This document shows positions 10,809 through 21,241 of a stretch of DNA of 64,000 bases, one piece after another; position 1 is the first letter of the stretch; the number at the start of each line of letters is the position of its first letter. The notes below the pieces were generated by a model that did no database searches, was not told the origin of the DNA, and worked only from the letters and a program-made list of their open reading frames with translations. The stretch lies in the NCBI GenBank assembly GCA_019022495.1, contig JAFEKR010000004.1:1364001-1428000 (forward strand), in the 5' to 3' direction. The position numbers were made by a program, and so were the translations under genes. This DNA comes from Epichloe hybrida (lineage: Eukaryota; Ascomycota; Sordariomycetes; Hypocreales; Clavicipitaceae).

Positions 10809-11186
10809 TCATCTTTGTATGCGTTTTCCATTTTGTCCGTGGTCGGTTTTGTGGAAGCCTAGCCACTGCCCCAGCATGCCGCCTGGTTTCGGAACAGGAC
10901 ATTCCCTCCTCGAGCGTTCCGACGCAGGGTCCGCATATTCGTCCGTAGTCTGCTCAAACTGTACAATGCCATCTGGCGATTGTGGCGTCTCTGGCGTCAT
11001 GTCTCGCCGTCTCCATCTCCTCCGTCTCCCATTCTCATCAACGACCACCTCGCCGTCAGCATATTTGGCTCGCGGTACCGGACAAGGCAATAAATGCGGC
11101 AGCGCGACGACGAAGAAGCTAGCGATGACGGTCGTTGCGAATAGAGACGAGGTCATGCGCGACCTGGGATGGAGATGTGGTGGCAT
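10809..11186 (-). CDS. Small single-pass membrane protein, 125 aa
   Basis: An uninterrupted frame of 125 codons. The N-terminus (MPPHLHPRSRM) is basic and is followed by one hydrophobic segment, about residues 13-35 (SLFATTVIASFFVVALPHLL). A cluster of basic residues (NGRRRRWRRRD), an acidic middle and a C-terminal motif ECPVPKPGGMLGQWLGF follow. A short basic start, one helix and a hydrophilic tail fit a small inner-membrane or ER protein with its tail facing away from the N-terminus. The CPVPKPGG segment looks like a conserved motif of a small fungal family that I cannot name with certainty; some mitochondrial assembly factors have this layout. The start is the first ATG, and a second in-frame Met lies at residue 11. 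The gene is divergent from ppg1, with about 600 bases between the two start codons. Confidence 0.6.
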   Translation of the reverse strand: MPPHLHPRSRMTSSLFATTVIASFFVVALPHLLPCPVPRAKYADGEVVVDENGRRRRWRRRDMTPETPQSPDGIVQFEQTTDEYADPASERSRRECPVPKPGGMLGQWLGFHKTDHGQNGKRIQR

Positions 11187-11780
11187 ATGGTCCCGGAAAG
11201 CAAGTTCTGTGAGGCCGGATGGGGGTTGATCAAGAGAGGCATTTCGGTTGGGAAGTTAGTGTGGGAGAGAGAGATGGCGCAGAGGCAGTGTGGCTCGGCG
11301 ACTTACATGATGAAGAAATCATGTTCTGTTCGCTAGAGCGAGTCGCCTTGACCAAGACGTGCGGCGCGCATAAGCTGGTCAACAATGGGCGCCAGAATTC
11401 GCAGTTGATCATGGCAAAACGTCGCGCCATGGGGAAAAGCTAGCTGCGTTGAAGCTGCTGTGGAAGCCGGAGCCGGCAAAATGAAAATCCCAGGCTCACA
11501 ACCTCTGCAACCCCTGCCCGCCATCTTGTCATGTACATGTACACAGTACCTTGGCGGGGTGACCACTGACCACTGACCAATGACGACTGACCACTGACCA
11601 CTGACCAATGACGACTGACCACTGACCACTGACCACTGACCATTGAACCCACATTGGCGCGCGAACTCGCATCTTGTTGAACAAGCAGACTTCTGCATGG
11701 GTCGCTGAAGGCTTGATCGGATCGTGACTGTAATCGACCACGGCGCATCACGTGCGACCGTAGGACACGCCAAAATCACC
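11187..11780. promoter_or_regulatory. Divergent promoter region between the small membrane protein and ppg1
   Basis: About 590 bases between two start codons facing away from each other. It includes a palindromic ATGTACATGTAC string near 11,531-11,542 and the 7-bp tandem array at 11,561. A TGACGTCA-type site is not seen, but TGACGACTGACC recurs within the array. Confidence 0.5.
11561..11645. repeat. 7-bp tandem array with 28-bp higher order
   Basis: Twelve heptamers in a row, most of them ACCACTG. The variant order is regular: two ACCACTG, one ACCAATG, one ACGACTG, and this set of four is repeated exactly before a last set ends with ACCATTG. The array begins about 220 bases upstream of the ppg1 ATG. 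Confidence 0.95.
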
Positions 11781-13293
11781 ATGAGCGATCTCGACAAGTG
11801 TGTTGCAGCCCAGCCAGGCAAATCATCCTCACAGACCAAGCTAATCACCAGCACCTCAGAGCTATTGCGCAGCTTCGTGCGTGCCGGCCGATCCCCGAGC
11901 CTCAAGTCCGGGAGGTGTGCCATCGGGCACGAGAGCTTCTGATCGAGGAAGGCAACGTCGTCACAGTGTGTGCGCCAGTGACGGTACGCGGCATCACGAG
12001 ACACACAGCGAACGCAGCGAACGCAGCATGGCAAGACTAACAAAAGTCTTTTCAGATATGCGGCGATATTCATGGGCAGTTCCACGACCTGATGGAACTA
12101 TTTCGCGTCGGCGGAGACGTCCCTGATACGAACTATCTCTTCATGGGTACGTGGCAAATCATGGTGATGCTTCCCGAATCCCCTGCGAGCATATGGCGAA
12201 AAATGATGAAATCTGGCCTGGGCTAGGGGACGCGTGGACTGACAGAGTCGGCCAAGGTGACTTTGTGGACCGTGGCTTTTATTCCTTGGAATCCTTTCTC
12301 CTCCTGCTATGCTTAAAAGTTCGATACCCCGACCGCATCACGCTGATCCGCGGCAACCACGAGTCCCGCCAGATCACCACTGTCTACGGCTTCTACGACG
12401 AATGCCTGCGAAAATACGGGAGCGCCAACGTGTGGAGGTACTGCTGCGACATATTCGATTACCTCGCGCTGGGTGCCCTTGTCCTCGGCGCATCCAACAC
12501 ACTGTCCCCCAGCTCGGGACAAGCCGCCGCCGACGACGACACCGAGATCGAAGTGTGTGACCAGAACGGTGCCGTCCTTAGTCGGTTCGCCCGTCAGCGT
12601 CACCAGCCGCCGTCGTCGCCGCCGCCGCCGCGACCGGGCAGTTCCCAGGGGCAAGGCAGCGGTGGCCCGGGAGACAAGACGGGACCGCCCGGCACAAGTG
12701 CATCGGGCTCCAGCAACGGCAGCGTAGGCAACCCGGCTGGAGCGGTGCTTTGTGTCCACGGCGGCCTGAGTCCTCTGATTGACACGCTCGATAAGATCCG
12801 CCTCATCGATCGGAAGCAAGAGGTGCCCCACGAAGGCGCCATGTGCGACCTGCTGTGGTCCGACCCCGATGATATCGACGGATGGGGGTTGTCCCCGCGC
12901 GGCGCGGGATTTCTCTTCGGCGCTGACATAGTCAAAGTCTTCAACCACCGCAACGACCTCAGCCTGATTGCTCGCGCCCATCAACTCGTCATGGAAGGCT
13001 TCAAGGAGATGTTTGACGCCTCCATCGTGACCGTCTGGTCGGCCCCGAACTACTGCTACCGCTGTGGAAACGTGGCTGCCGTGTTGGAGCTGTCAGAAGA
13101 TGAGTCGGGCACGGGAATCTTCGCCCGCACCAACGGCGACGTGAACCGCAGTGATGGCGGGCGCGGCCTGATGCTGGAGTCGGATGGGATGGTCAAGAAC
13201 GGTCCTGCGAGGCGATACCGGGTGTTTCAGGCTGCGCCGCAGGACTCAAGGGGGATGCCGGCAAAGAAGCCAGTCGCGGATTACTTTTTATGA
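11781..13293 (+). CDS. ppg1: PP2A-like serine/threonine phosphatase, PPG1 type
   Basis: A metal-dependent protein phosphatase catalytic subunit of the PPG1 branch, linked in yeast to glycogen accumulation. The four exons are 11781-11797, 11860-11983, 12056-12146 and 12257-13293, giving 422 aa. Introns of 62, 72 and 110 bases have GT..AG ends; the first two carry GCTAAT and GACTAAC branch sites. Joining them restores [20 protein letters not shown] and the metal motifs: GDIHGQF, GDFVDRG, RGNHE, and later CVHGGLSP and [11 protein letters not shown] with [11 protein letters not shown]. The C-terminus is ADYFL, the PP2A-type tail whose leucine is methylated in that family. Compared with yeast-size enzymes it has an insertion of about 85 residues between [10 protein letters not shown] and AVLCVHGG, rich in Pro, Ser and Gly, and a shorter Gly/Asp-rich insertion before [14 protein letters not shown]. 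All catalytic residues look intact. The start is fixed by similarity of exon 1 to the family. Confidence 0.93.
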
Positions 13294-15030
13294 GAAGGGC
13301 CGCACAGCGTTCTAGCATGTGCCCGGTGGCTCGTACGCTGTAGAGCAAAGCGACACGGTCCTGTTTTGTGTCGCCATGTTTTTTTCCCTTTTTCTTTTTT
13401 TTTCTTTCGTCCGTCTATCCTTTCCGATCGGCAGGACTTGCATTTGGGTATGGATTATGGAGTTTTCGAGTCTGGTCTGAATACACTCCATGCTGCCTTT
13501 GCTCAACATCCATGCAGTTCACTCGATGGCGCCTCGCAGCAAATCTTCTTGCCCTTTCCCCGACCGCGTCATCGCCACTTACTGTCTGGCGTAGAAACTG
13601 GCTCTCTCTGCCTTGCCTTGCCTGCTCCATGATATCCTAGGCCCAACTCCTACGACCCCGTCGCGGACAAGTCTACGAGCCAGCTGCGCCATGGGACGTT
13701 GGGTGGGAAATTCCGGTGCAGAGGCGGCGCCGTAACCAAGACGCAACACCTCTTTGCTGCTGAGGTACTTGACTAGGCGGTCTGGCATCGCCACCGAGTC
13801 GCCAAGTCGTCAACGTCAACTTCTATATCTGCCGCGGCTTGTCGCTGCCGCTGCCGCTTTCTTTCCTGTTTGGTGTTTGACTTGTTGTGGCGCGCTCTCT
13901 CTTGGACCCTACCCTATGTCTGTGAGAAGAGAAAGGGCTTTGGACCAGACGGTGGGCTCACGAAGCCGCTGTCAAGGCAATGTGATGCTCAACAAGTGCT
14001 TCATTGCCGTCCTAGCGACATCTTCGCTCGAGCAATGACCTGTTTCGTGTAGTGCTCTCCCGATTCTTTTCTCTTGGCCTTGGCCGTTCACAGGAGCTGT
14101 ATGCATGATTCTTGGCACGCCCAACTTGAATCGCTCGTCTTCACCCGGACGTATTATCGGCCACATGGTCTTGTAAAAATCTTCCATTCCTCATGTCTGC
14201 ACAACATGAAATACTGTAGAAACCATTGAGGCCCCTTCTCAAAGCTGTGCGCGAGTATTATAATCCATTGCTTGCCGTTTCTTGCAATTATCTAATCTCT
14301 AAAAATAAACTCTATTGCTTGACCCCCCTTCCATCAACCCCCTCTCTTCTCCCCTGCATTCGCGTGTGTCAATCCAGGCATTCGATCTTTGCCGTGCTGC
14401 ATTCCCTCCTCGACCGACCGTTCTGCCATCTTCATGACTCGGACTCATACTGCGTAGATCTACAGGGGCTCAGCAGTGAAAGTCCTGTTATTTCGCATGA
14501 ATGACCCGTGGTGTGTGCTCGTTCCACTTGTCCGGTCCGGGTCGAACCCTAAATATCATCCCATCAGCTCTTGCAAACTCCTACTCGTATCTCGCGACTT
14601 TCGTACGCCGTACGCCGTTCGCCGCACCAGCGTTCCGCAACACCGGCACAATCGGACCAGTCGAATTGTCTTTACCGCCTTGGCCAATTCGAGCCCGGAT
14701 CAAATCGAAGACCTGTCTCGGCTTCATGCAACTCTTTGGCGTCCCGGCGCTTGATCTTGCAATGGCATCGCAAATGGCATTGATTATGTGGAAGCTGAGA
14801 GGTCTGTGTCGCCGGAATCTCGAGCGCCAGCCATGAGAAGCGCCGTTCGCTCTAGCACCGCCTTGTAAGGAGTATCGTCAGATTTTTTTCTTGTTGTGCC
14901 GGGTTTTCCGTCGAGTCGCGTTCTGTTGCTTGCATCAGGTATTCTGCCAACAGCTGTGAAGCTTGGGCTCAGTAGGCCAGGCTGCTTTTCAACGATAAGG
15001 TGCTACCGCGAGAGCACCATGAAGTGATTG
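13294..15030. other. Intergenic region between ppg1 and the bZIP gene
   Basis: About 1.7 kb holding the 3' ends of two convergent genes. T/C-rich tracts lie at 13,378-13,420. A few frames of 60-110 codons occur on both strands, but they overlap each other, lack motifs and have no supporting splice pattern. Confidence 0.55.
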
Positions 15031-15878
15031 TCAGAGCCCTCCAGGAGGATTGTATCGATGGACAGCATCATGAAAGGTGTTCATCTGGAACTGGTAGTTT
15101 ATCGCTGTGCTATTGTTGATTGAAATTGGCTGTGCTGTGGCTAGGCCTTGCCGAAGATCGTTCATGACGTGCCCCGAGGGCGGCCTTTGGAACGGATCTG
15201 CCTGAGTGCTACCTGGCTGCGCATAAAACATGGAAGGTGCATACTGGTGTTGATCTGACGAGCCTATTGCCGAGGATGGCACGCCAAATTGCTGCGCGTG
15301 ATGGCTGTACCCTGTCATGGTCGACTGCGAGGACTCCCATGCGGAAGAGTTTGTTGTTGAGCCGCTCGCGATAGATGCTTCCCTGCTAGACTGGCTCGGT
15401 AGAGTGAGCTGAACGCTAGGCTCGAGATATGGTGCTCGTCTTGGAAGCATCAACTGCTGTAGAGACTGTGGTGCCGTTGCCGGGTCCATAGCTTGAACAT
15501 TGTGCCCCTGTCCATGGCTAGAATCTGTATTGTTCGCGGTGCTTGCCAGCAAGTATTGAGCGATATAGTCGTCTGTTGCTCCGTGCTTGTGGAGGAGCTC
15601 TCTGAGCTGTCTGTTCTCATCTGCGACTCTTCGAGCAGCCATCTGCACCTCCGAAGACGCTTCGATGCCTTGAAGCTCACAGGCCCGTAGTCTTTGCTCC
15701 AGTTCTTGCAAATACTCTCTTCTTCGCGCCCGGGACCTCCTTTGATTATCCCGAATGCGGGCCAAGTTGGCTTTCTGCTGTGCGCGCCAATAGTCGCCAT
15801 GTCAGAAACCATCTCGAAAAGAAGAGATAGGTGCAAGAAGCTCGAAGGCGCTCCGGTACGTACAGCTTCAGTAGTCAT
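15031..15878 (-). CDS. Short bZIP transcription factor
   Basis: A nuclear DNA-binding protein. Exon 1 is only 15 bases (15878-15864, MTTEA); exon 2 is 15774-15031, for 252 aa in total. The donor is GTACGT and the intron is 89 bases. The acceptor is a tandem CAGCAG, so a 253-aa form with an extra Gln is equally possible. After the join the protein reads KANLARIRDNQRRSRARR, which contains the basic-region pattern N-x7-R (NQRRSRARR). A leucine-zipper helix follows from about residue 24 to 75 (EYLQELEQRLRACELQ ... RRVADENRQLRELLHKH). The remaining 170 residues are Ser/Gln/Pro-rich and probably disordered, as in activation domains. The micro-exon start is supported by exact splice signals and by the basic region, which would otherwise lack an ATG. 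Target genes cannot be inferred. Confidence 0.88.
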
Positions 15879-18212
15879 CTGGCCGAAAGGGCTTGTAGTT
15901 CCCAAAAAGAGGCCCCAAAACCTTCCTTGGTGAAAGGCAAGCGGTTGGAGGCGGGGACGGCAGATAAGCTGGATTGGGAAAGCAGCTGTCAGTCACGAAG
16001 AAAGATGGTCCCGTTTTCTATCAATTTGTATCAATATTTGACTGTTACAAAAGGAGACAGAGCTTGGGCAGGATAGCCAAAATGACCGCACAGTGAAGGC
16101 ATATGGAGTTAGCTGGAATGACAATCTGAGGCGCTGTCATATCTTATAGTCTACCCCCGAAGATGCCAGACATAGATTGTACGATTATGAACAGGGAGAC
16201 AAACTAGAACATGGACAAGAAAAGCCCAGGGTGTCTTCGTGTTCAAGGTCAAGAGATGAAGCCGTACATCAGGTCAGATCCGCAGGTCTAAAAGAAGAGT
16301 TGGAAGGGGAACCTGATTCAAGCCACCGAAAGACGAGAGCTATCAGGAATGGACTGGGCAGTCAACAGACTACAACGGGGATCCGAAGCTTGCAGCCGGC
16401 GACTGACAGGACTAACAGGACTAACAGGCGGGGGAGACTGGTCTGGTCTGTGGCTCGCTGGTACGCTGGTACGCTGGTACGCAGAGACAAAAGCCCCAGC
16501 TCTGCATTTCAAGCTGGTGTGCGAACCTGGCAGAATCTGCCTTTGCTCCCTCCTACATGCTCTGTGAGGGGGGTGAGTGTGTGACAACGCCACGCAAGGC
16601 GGGCAGCTCGATTATGTGGGCACAGTGTCGAAGTTTGAAGCTTTCGCGCCGGTAATCGTACGCAAGATGTGGACTGTTGCATCTCGGCGTTGCTCAAAAC
16701 CAAGTCCCCGGTTGTCGGAGAAAAAGAGGGAAAAAAAGAAATGGGTTGACGTGAGCAAGTTGCTCGTGTAAATGGCCAGATGCTAAGTTTGTGGCAGCGT
16801 CCTAAGACGTTGATTTGTCGAGGATGAAGTTTACTCCTCGACATGACATTGATCCAAGGAAGCCGTCACCAACGTCTGCTGCAGCCTGCCTGTATGTATG
16901 CCCGTGCGAAGCACGGATTAGTACCTGCCCATATGACTCGCGATTGCTTTTCTTTTCCTCGTCTTTCTTTGTCCTTTTTGTGCCCACCACTCTGTTGGTT
17001 CTGCTGGTCTGCCGGTATGTTGGTCAGGCTTTATCCACACCCCTGTTGAAGCCATAAAGTTGTAGCTATCGTGCAGATTTGAAAGCCTGCATTCGTGTAC
17101 ACTAGTGTACAGCATGAACAGAGCATCATCAAGGATGCTGGTGTGCCCAGTCTTCGGGTAAGATGGGATGGACGGCATCTTGGGAGATGGCACCCCATTG
17201 CCAGCTCGCCTGAACCGCCAGACAACAGACAACAGAGACAGAGACACACCAAGGCGCTGCGTGCATCACAATGGGTTGTTGGGCTGCCGACTACTCGAAT
17301 TCCTAAAAAGTGGACGCGCAGAAAATGACTCAGAAATGGGTCTGGTAGTGAGTGCGTGGGAGAAGTTCGGAGAAGTTGTGGAAGGGGCCGAACCAACTTG
17401 CAAACTAAACAAGGTGCAAGCGGTGCAAGCGGTGCCAACTCAAAGGCACAACAAGTCGTTGTCCTGCACAGAAGTCTTCGCCCAAACGTTGGTTCCTTCC
17501 TTGGGCGAATTTGATGAGGCAGAGAAGCGCCTCCAACAACAAGTGCTCCCACAGGCTCCCACAGGCTCCCACAGGGTACTACTCGAGCCACAAGGTCGGG
17601 ATTTTTCCATGTGCTCTGGTGCCACTGTGGCACGTCCTCTCGTGCGTATGCGGAGTACAGGCTGTCCGGTTGTGATGCTTGTGATAATTGTGACGCTCGT
17701 GATGCTTGTGATGCCTGGTTCCCAATCCAAGAAGGAGCTCCGCTCCAGGCTCGGGTGGACCAACATGAGAGGAGCCACTGGAGCCACAGGCCATTCACAG
17801 TCCGACATTTCAGCCCCCCCTTTATTACATATGTACATGTACAACCAACTGTACCCCCCCCCCTCCTTCCCCCGTCCTCGACCCGTCTGGTCTTCTTGTC
17901 TTGCCGCTTGCCGTCCAACTTGTCATTCGTGATGAGGCTCACACGACTTGTCCCCTGTGTGCATATCGCATTGTATGCAAATGCTACCATATGATAGATT
18001 CGATCTCGTCTCACTGTGGATGTCAATGGCTGCTTTGTCTTTTTCTTTGGCCCAACACTCCATCAGCCACATCCTGCTCGGCTGTTGCCCCATATTATAC
18101 AGTCCACCCCCTGTTTGATTTTACACATCTACAAGCCCCACATGGGGCACCTGTGAAGTCAGCCACTAATAGTTGCCCGCAGCTGCGTTGAGGGGGTCTG
18201 TGCGTCTAGCAT
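15879..18212. other. Intergenic region up to the AT-rich boundary
   Basis: About 2.3 kb. It starts with the probable promoter and leader of the bZIP gene. Short tandems are present: three CGCTGGTA units at 16,456-16,481, three GCTCCCACAG units at 17,545-17,574, and GTGATGCTT-like repeats at 17,670-17,720. Long open frames at 17,031-18,026 and 17,168-17,932 oppose each other and have no domain features. Confidence 0.55.
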
Positions 18213-18860
18213 ATAAAAAAAAACACTATTAAGCAAAAGAGTCATAATAACTGTTTTTTTAAAACGAATTTCTAGAATTAGATAGAATTCTATAAGTAGT
18301 GATGTAAAGTATTATAGGAAATTACATATAAACACTACGCTTAACTATATTACTAAAGATACTTATATTATAGTAAAATTTCTCCTTATATATTCCTACT
18401 CCTATATAATTTTTCTTCTCTTCTCTTTATAATAGTTTAATAGCTTCTAAGGCAAAAGGCTACTTAGCCTTAATTACTATAAATATTACTTCTAGCCTAG
18501 CTATATACTCCTCCCTTATAAATTACCCTAAGCCTTAATATTACTCTTAGTAAAGGTATATCTAGCTAAGTAGGTTAGATATCTCTTAAGGCACTTCTTA
18601 ACCCTATACCTAGCCTTAAGTGTAATAAGCTACTAAGCTTTAATTTTAACGCCTTTAACACTACCTATAAGGCCTTACTTTCTTTAATACTTCTACTTAG
18701 CAAGCTCTCTATATTATAGCTTTCTTCCCCTTCTAGCTTTTCTAATAATAATAACCCCTTTAAAGTTATATAAGTAAATAAAGAGGCTACGAATAACTAG
18801 TATGTTCCTATACCTTTAACGCTCTTAAAGTTACGCTAACTCTTTAAATAGCTATAGGGA
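18213..18860. other. AT-rich DNA of unknown origin at the start of the transposon block
   Basis: Composition becomes AT-rich abruptly, beginning with a run of A after GTCTAGCATAT. There are no open frames and almost no CpA dinucleotides, as expected after RIP. It may be the 5' part of the mariner-type element to the right or an older repeat. No terminal repeat could be recognised. Confidence 0.5.
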
Positions 18861-19879
18861 GCTTAAAGAAATAATAAATTATTACTACTAAGCTAAAAAG
18901 AAAAGTATAATAACACTTAAGGAGCGAATTATTATTAAGACCCTTTACTTGCTTATATGCTTTATAGTTACTAAGATTACTATAATACTTAATATTTCTT
19001 AAGGGTAGGTTTACTATGTAATTACTTACTAAATATTACCTTATTATAGAAACTCTAGCCAGCTACCTATAATCCCTCCTAAAGTGTAAGAGTAGCTAAA
19101 AGTAGCCCTCTAAACACCCTTATAATTAAAGCGTTTTTAAATAGTAAGATAGCTTTATAATAACCTTATCTTCTTAAACCTATACTCTAAGAGAGCTATA
19201 TCTATAGCTTTAGCTAATCTTAGTAGTTATAGGTAAATTCAGCTTACTAATTACAAACTTTCCTAACACGCATAACAGCTTTAACTTAAATTTATAAAAC
19301 ACTAGGGATACCTCATAGCTAAGGATTAGGAGAATTAGATTTAGTCTAATAAGACTTAGGTTAATAAAATCTATAATAGTAAGAAGTTTATAATAATCTT
19401 TAAAGGTAAGCAGTAGCTTTCCTATTATTTTCCTATCTTACTAACAGGGATATTATAGGTAAGGATATTAATGAATTTAGTAAGTTAAGAATACAAGCTA
19501 ATAGCTAGATATTCTAGGCTTACTTTACTAGTAAATAGAAAGGCATATACCTAATTTAAGAGAAGAAATAGGGTATAATAACTTTAGAAATATACTCTAA
19601 GCGGATTTTACCGCTATTATATAATTTCTAGCTTTAGATGCCTTATTATGAAATCTAGCAGGATAATGCACCGTTGCACTTAGCAAAAAACACCTAGGAA
19701 GAGATTAATACTATATTTAATAGCAAGGAATTTATTTAGTAGCTACCACATAGCACTAACCTTAACCCTATAGAATATGTATGGGTTTAGATAAAACGTT
19801 AGATTAATTCAAAGCATCCTATTAATTAACTGCGTGGTAAGGTGCTATATAAGGTTATTTTAGAGGCTTAGAAAGCTAT
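18861..19879 (+). pseudogene. Tc1/mariner-type transposase relic
   Basis: A single plus-strand frame, broken by many TAG and TAA codons, keeps the end of a DDE transposase: QDNAPLHLAKNT at about 19,663-19,698 and LNPIEYVW at about 19,761-19,784. Counted by eye, 36 residues separate the second Asp from the Glu, slightly more than the 34 of classical Tc1. Further left, ERIIIKTLYL near 18,925 fits a helix-turn-helix start. The 3' end is cut by the LTR that begins at 19,880, and the expected inverted repeat on the right was not found. The element is dead: TGG and CAG codons have become TAG throughout. Confidence 0.75.
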
Positions 19880-20186
19880 TGTTAGAACAAAGGTGATATC
19901 AATCGCGCGTCGCAGCCGCAATTACCTGGCAGAAGCTCGGGCCGCGCGCGGACCCTACATATAACCTATAACCTAGTATGTTAATTAGCTAGGAAATATA
20001 GGGACATAAACACGTAACCCCTTTTCCCTTTATATATCATAACTTCTAGCTTTTTACCTCTCTTTTCCTATAACTTAATTAATTATAATAACAGATAACG
20101 CAGCCTAGAATAAATAATTAATAATAATACTATTCTTTAGGCTTATAACTGTATTATATTAAATTTAATACCCTGTGAATCTAACA
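19880..20186 (+). repeat. Copia family A LTR (stub copy A0)
   Basis: A 307-base LTR from TGTTAGAACAAAGG to CCCTGTGAATCTAACA, in plus orientation. It lies directly against the mariner relic. The first 80 bases hold a GC-rich patch (CGCGCGTCGCAGCCGC and GGGCCGCGCGCGGACC) that has kept its CpG sites while the rest is AT-rich. Confidence 0.92.
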
Positions 20187-20462
20187 CTAATTAGTGGTTA
20201 CCTTCATAGATAACCACGTAGTCTTTGAACACCGTAAATTAGTAAGGTTAATTAGAAGAGGTAGCTTATCTAACGACAACTCGCCCTATAAAATAGGAGG
20301 GCTATGTTAATAATAAGTTATGCTAACGGAAAGGTATAATATAACTCTCTTCTTACTTTAGTATTAACATCTATATCTATATAGACTCCGAAATAATAAA
20401 GAAAGGTTTAATACTAGTAGCTAAGCTATCCTCTTATCTTTCTTTATTATGCGTTCTATTAC
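20187..20462 (+). repeat. Family A leader fragment of stub copy A0
   Basis: This 276-base stretch matches the sequence downstream of the A1 5' LTR (20,771 to about 21,049), starting CTAATTAGTGGTTACC. It ends at TTCTATTAC, where the A1 LTR begins. It is the leader of an older A copy into which, or next to which, A1 was placed. Confidence 0.88.
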
Positions 20463-20770
20463 TGTTAGAACAAAGGTGATATCAATCGCGCGTCGCAGCC
20501 GCAATTACCTGGCAGAAGCTCGGGCCGCGCGCGGACCCCACACATGACCCATAACCTAGCACGTTAATTAGCTAGGAAATATAGGGATATAAACGCGTAA
20601 CCCCTTTTCCCTTTATGTATTATAACTTCTAGCTTTTTACCTCTCTTTTCCTATAACTTAAATTAATTATAATAATAGATAATATAGCCTAGAATAGATA
20701 ATTAATAATAATACTATTCTTTAGGCTTACGACTATATTATATTAAATTTAATACCCTGTGAATCTAACA
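20463..20770 (+). repeat. 5' LTR of A1
   Basis: 308 bases, with the same length and ends as the 3' LTR. It differs from that LTR by many C/T and G/A transitions. Confidence 0.93.
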
Positions 20771-20777
20771 CTAATTA

Positions 20778-20801
20778 GTGGTTACCTTTATAGATAACCA
20801 C
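20778..20801 (+). promoter_or_regulatory. Hairpin just inside the family A 5' LTR
   Basis: GTGGTTA and TAACCAC can pair around a 10-base loop, seven bases after the LTR. The same hairpin stands after the LTR in stub A0 and, with one altered base, in A2. The position corresponds to the primer-binding or packaging region. No clear match to a tRNA 3' end was seen, so the primer is unknown. Confidence 0.5.
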
Positions 20802-21241
20802 GCAGTCTTTAAACACCGCAGATTAGCAAGGTTAATTAGAAGAGATAGCTTATCTAATGATAACTTACCCTATGTAATAGGAGGGCTATGTTTAATAATA
20901 AGTTATGCTAACGGAAAGGTATAATATAGCTCTTTTCTTACTTTAGTATTAATATCTATATTTATATAAACTCTAAAATAATAAAGAAAGGTTTAACGCT
21001 AGTAGCTAAGCTATCCCCTTATCTTTCTTTATTATATATTCTATCACGTATTTAAAGTTAACTACCTTGCCTTATAATCCTTTATATTCATAACACATTA
21101 TATAATCATAGTTATACCCTTTTTCTTCTCATATTATAAGATCTGCCTCCCTTAATTAAGTAAAATATTAGATATAGCTAGACTATCTAGGACCTCTAGT
21201 TAATTTAGAGTTCCTAGCGAGACTAATAGCTATAATAATAC

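Noticed and set aside
13579..13794. 71-codon minus-strand frame starting MAMPDRLVKYLSSKEVLRLG
   Set aside because: It looks mildly protein-like, but it has no motif and no splice extension, so it is not reported as a gene.
14530..14560. GGGTTCGACCC-like T-arm on the minus strand
   Set aside because: No matching D-arm or acceptor stem at the right distance.
17031..18026. Two opposed long frames before the AT-rich block
   Set aside because: They overlap each other antisense and are rich in Ser, Ala and Cys with no domain or splice support.
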